A DNA stretch of 56,379 bases, taken from NCBI GenBank assembly GCA_017625615.1, contig JAGAKP010000016.1:1-56379 (forward strand), in the 5' to 3' direction. Numbering within the stretch: position 1 is the stretch's first letter; each line of letters begins with the position of its first letter. This stretch comes from Clostridia bacterium (GTDB lineage: Bacteria; Bacillota; Clostridia; Oscillospirales; CAG-382). Under the pieces are notes generated by a model. That model saw nothing but the letters and a program-made list of their open reading frames with translations. It ran no database searches and had not been told where the DNA came from. The position numbers and the translations under genes are program-made. Shown in pieces: positions 55,637 through 56,379 of the stretch.

Positions 55637-56379
55637 CTAAAGGAGAGGATGATCGGACAGAGCCTTTAATCTTTCCCAACGGCGGTCGGTTTCTTTTTGT
55701 ATTTCTTCGGTTATATGGGCGTATTTTGGGGCACAAAGGTGCTTGGTACGTCCCATAAGAGAAAGATAATCCGAAACGGGTATTTTTTTGTTTCTTTTTT
55801 CGGGGTCGTAGGATATGGCGGTTTTTCCGCGCTCCACCTCGTAAAGAGGGAAAAAGCAGCTGTTTACCGCCGCGGAAATAACCTTTCTCTCCGTATTGGG
55901 CTTATCGCCCCAATTAAGAGGGCAGGCAGACATACACTTGATATACGCAGTTCCGTAGTTACGGGCGTAAAACTGCGCCTTCGCCGCTTTTTTAATAAAA
56001 TCCGAAGGGTCGCTTTCGGCGGCTGTGGCAACGTAAGGCATACCCGTCGCCGCCATTATCTGCGGCATATCCTTGTGGAAAAATTCTTTTCCACATCTTT
56101 TTTCACCAAGGTGCGAGGTTGCGCTTTTTGCGCCCTTTGGCGTTGAATACGAAAGCTGATATCCCGTGTTCATATATCCGCCATTGTCGTATTCGAAGAT
56201 TATGAGGTTATCTCCTCTTAAGGCAGTGCCGATGGCAGACCCCATACCGATATCCATTCCGCCGTCACCGCTTACCATTATAAAGGTTATTTCCTCATTT
56301 GGCATTTCTCCTCGCTTTTGTTTTTGATGGTACATTTCGGCAAGGCCCGCCAGCGTTGCCGCGCCGTTTTGGAACAGGT
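55637..56379 (-). CDS. porB: 2-oxoacid (pyruvate):ferredoxin oxidoreductase beta subunit, 5' end missing
   Basis: The frame is open through the right edge (it reads FQNGAATLAGLAEMYHQKQ at the edge), so the start is outside. The subunit binds thiamine diphosphate and, in the family, works with alpha/gamma/delta chains to turn pyruvate into acetyl-CoA and reduced ferredoxin. The TPP motif is SGDGGMDIGMGSAIGTALRG, followed by FEYDNGGYMNTGYQLS, then MSACPLNWGDKP. The stop is at 55637. PorB supports a strict anaerobe. The exact 2-oxoacid cannot be fixed from this part alone. Confidence 0.93.
   Translation of the reverse strand, partial: LFQNGAATLAGLAEMYHQKQKRGEMPNEEITFIMVSGDGGMDIGMGSAIGTALRGDNLIIFEYDNGGYMNTGYQLSYSTPKGAKSATSHLGEKRCGKEFFHKDMPQIMAATGMPYVATAAESDPSDFIKKAAKAQFYARNYGTAYIKCMSACPLNWGDKPNTERKVISAAVNSCFFPLYEVERGKTAISYDPEKRNKKIPVSDYLSLMGRTKHLCAPKYAHITEEIQKETDRRWERLKALSDHPLL

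Overview
The window looks like chromosomal DNA of a spore-forming, anaerobic member of the class Clostridia (Firmicutes), probably of the gut Oscillospirales/Christensenellales type. The evidence is a SpoIIID gene, a SCIFF (six cysteines in forty-five) ranthipeptide locus, ylm-type cell-division genes next to ileS and lspA, a PorB-type 2-oxoacid:ferredoxin oxidoreductase at the right edge, strong AGGAG ribosome binding sites and sigma-A promoters. I see no rRNA or tRNA genes, no phage or transposase genes, and no CRISPR array. The genus cannot be named from sequence reading alone.

Layout. Positions 1-424 hold the start of mnmA (runs off the left edge). 559-1725 encode a secreted SLH-domain surface protein. 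From about 18.0 kb down to 1.76 kb on the minus strand lies one apparent 16-gene transcription unit: queA, miaA, a HlyD-like gene, yggS, sepF, yggT, divIVA, ileS, lspA, rluD, a split transketolase, an acyltransferase-like gene, a DUF6320-like gene, Nif3, rqcH and a 70-aa gene. No gap inside it exceeds about 32 nt. It links tRNA modification, division, translation, lipoprotein maturation and ribosome quality control. 18.0-22.4 kb holds dapA, apgM, a SLOG-fold gene with its own promoter/operator, and an oxidoreductase/isomerase sugar pair.

22.5-27.7 kb is an Fe-S/thiol cluster: iscS, iscU, hslO, an M24 peptidase, efp and an extraordinary Asp-Cys-repeat zinc-ribbon protein. A divergent ArsR regulator faces it across two near-consensus promoters and a perfect 20-bp dyad. 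27.7-35.1 kb has dispersed palindromic repeats, HtrA, an apparently unpaired histidine kinase, a small membrane protein and a large GHL10-like lipoprotein. 35.2-39.5 kb holds a 23-cysteine protein, ribokinase, spoIIID, galE and another TIM-barrel isomerase.

39.7-42.6 kb is the SCIFF system. The 48-aa precursor is followed by a hairpin, then by the radical SAM/SPASM maturase, whose stop codon overlaps the start of an Orn/Lys/Arg-type decarboxylase. 42.7-46.1 kb is a sugar ABC importer without an ATPase gene; its binding protein carries both a lipobox and a C-terminal membrane helix. Then come a lipoprotein, a YwaF-like membrane protein, a short ASKHA (RACE-type) activator, an XRE/DUF6809 pair with two matched 19-bp operators, a MATE pump gene broken by an internal deletion, two DUF5011-like lipoproteins, the uraA-upp uracil salvage operon, and porB (5' end outside the window).

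The most unusual points are the Asp-Cys repeat protein in the Fe-S operon, the SCIFF-decarboxylase coupling, the XRE/DUF6809 twin-operator switch, nested palindromic repeats, and the microhomology deletion in the MATE gene. All functional names rest on motif recognition by eye; no database search was run.
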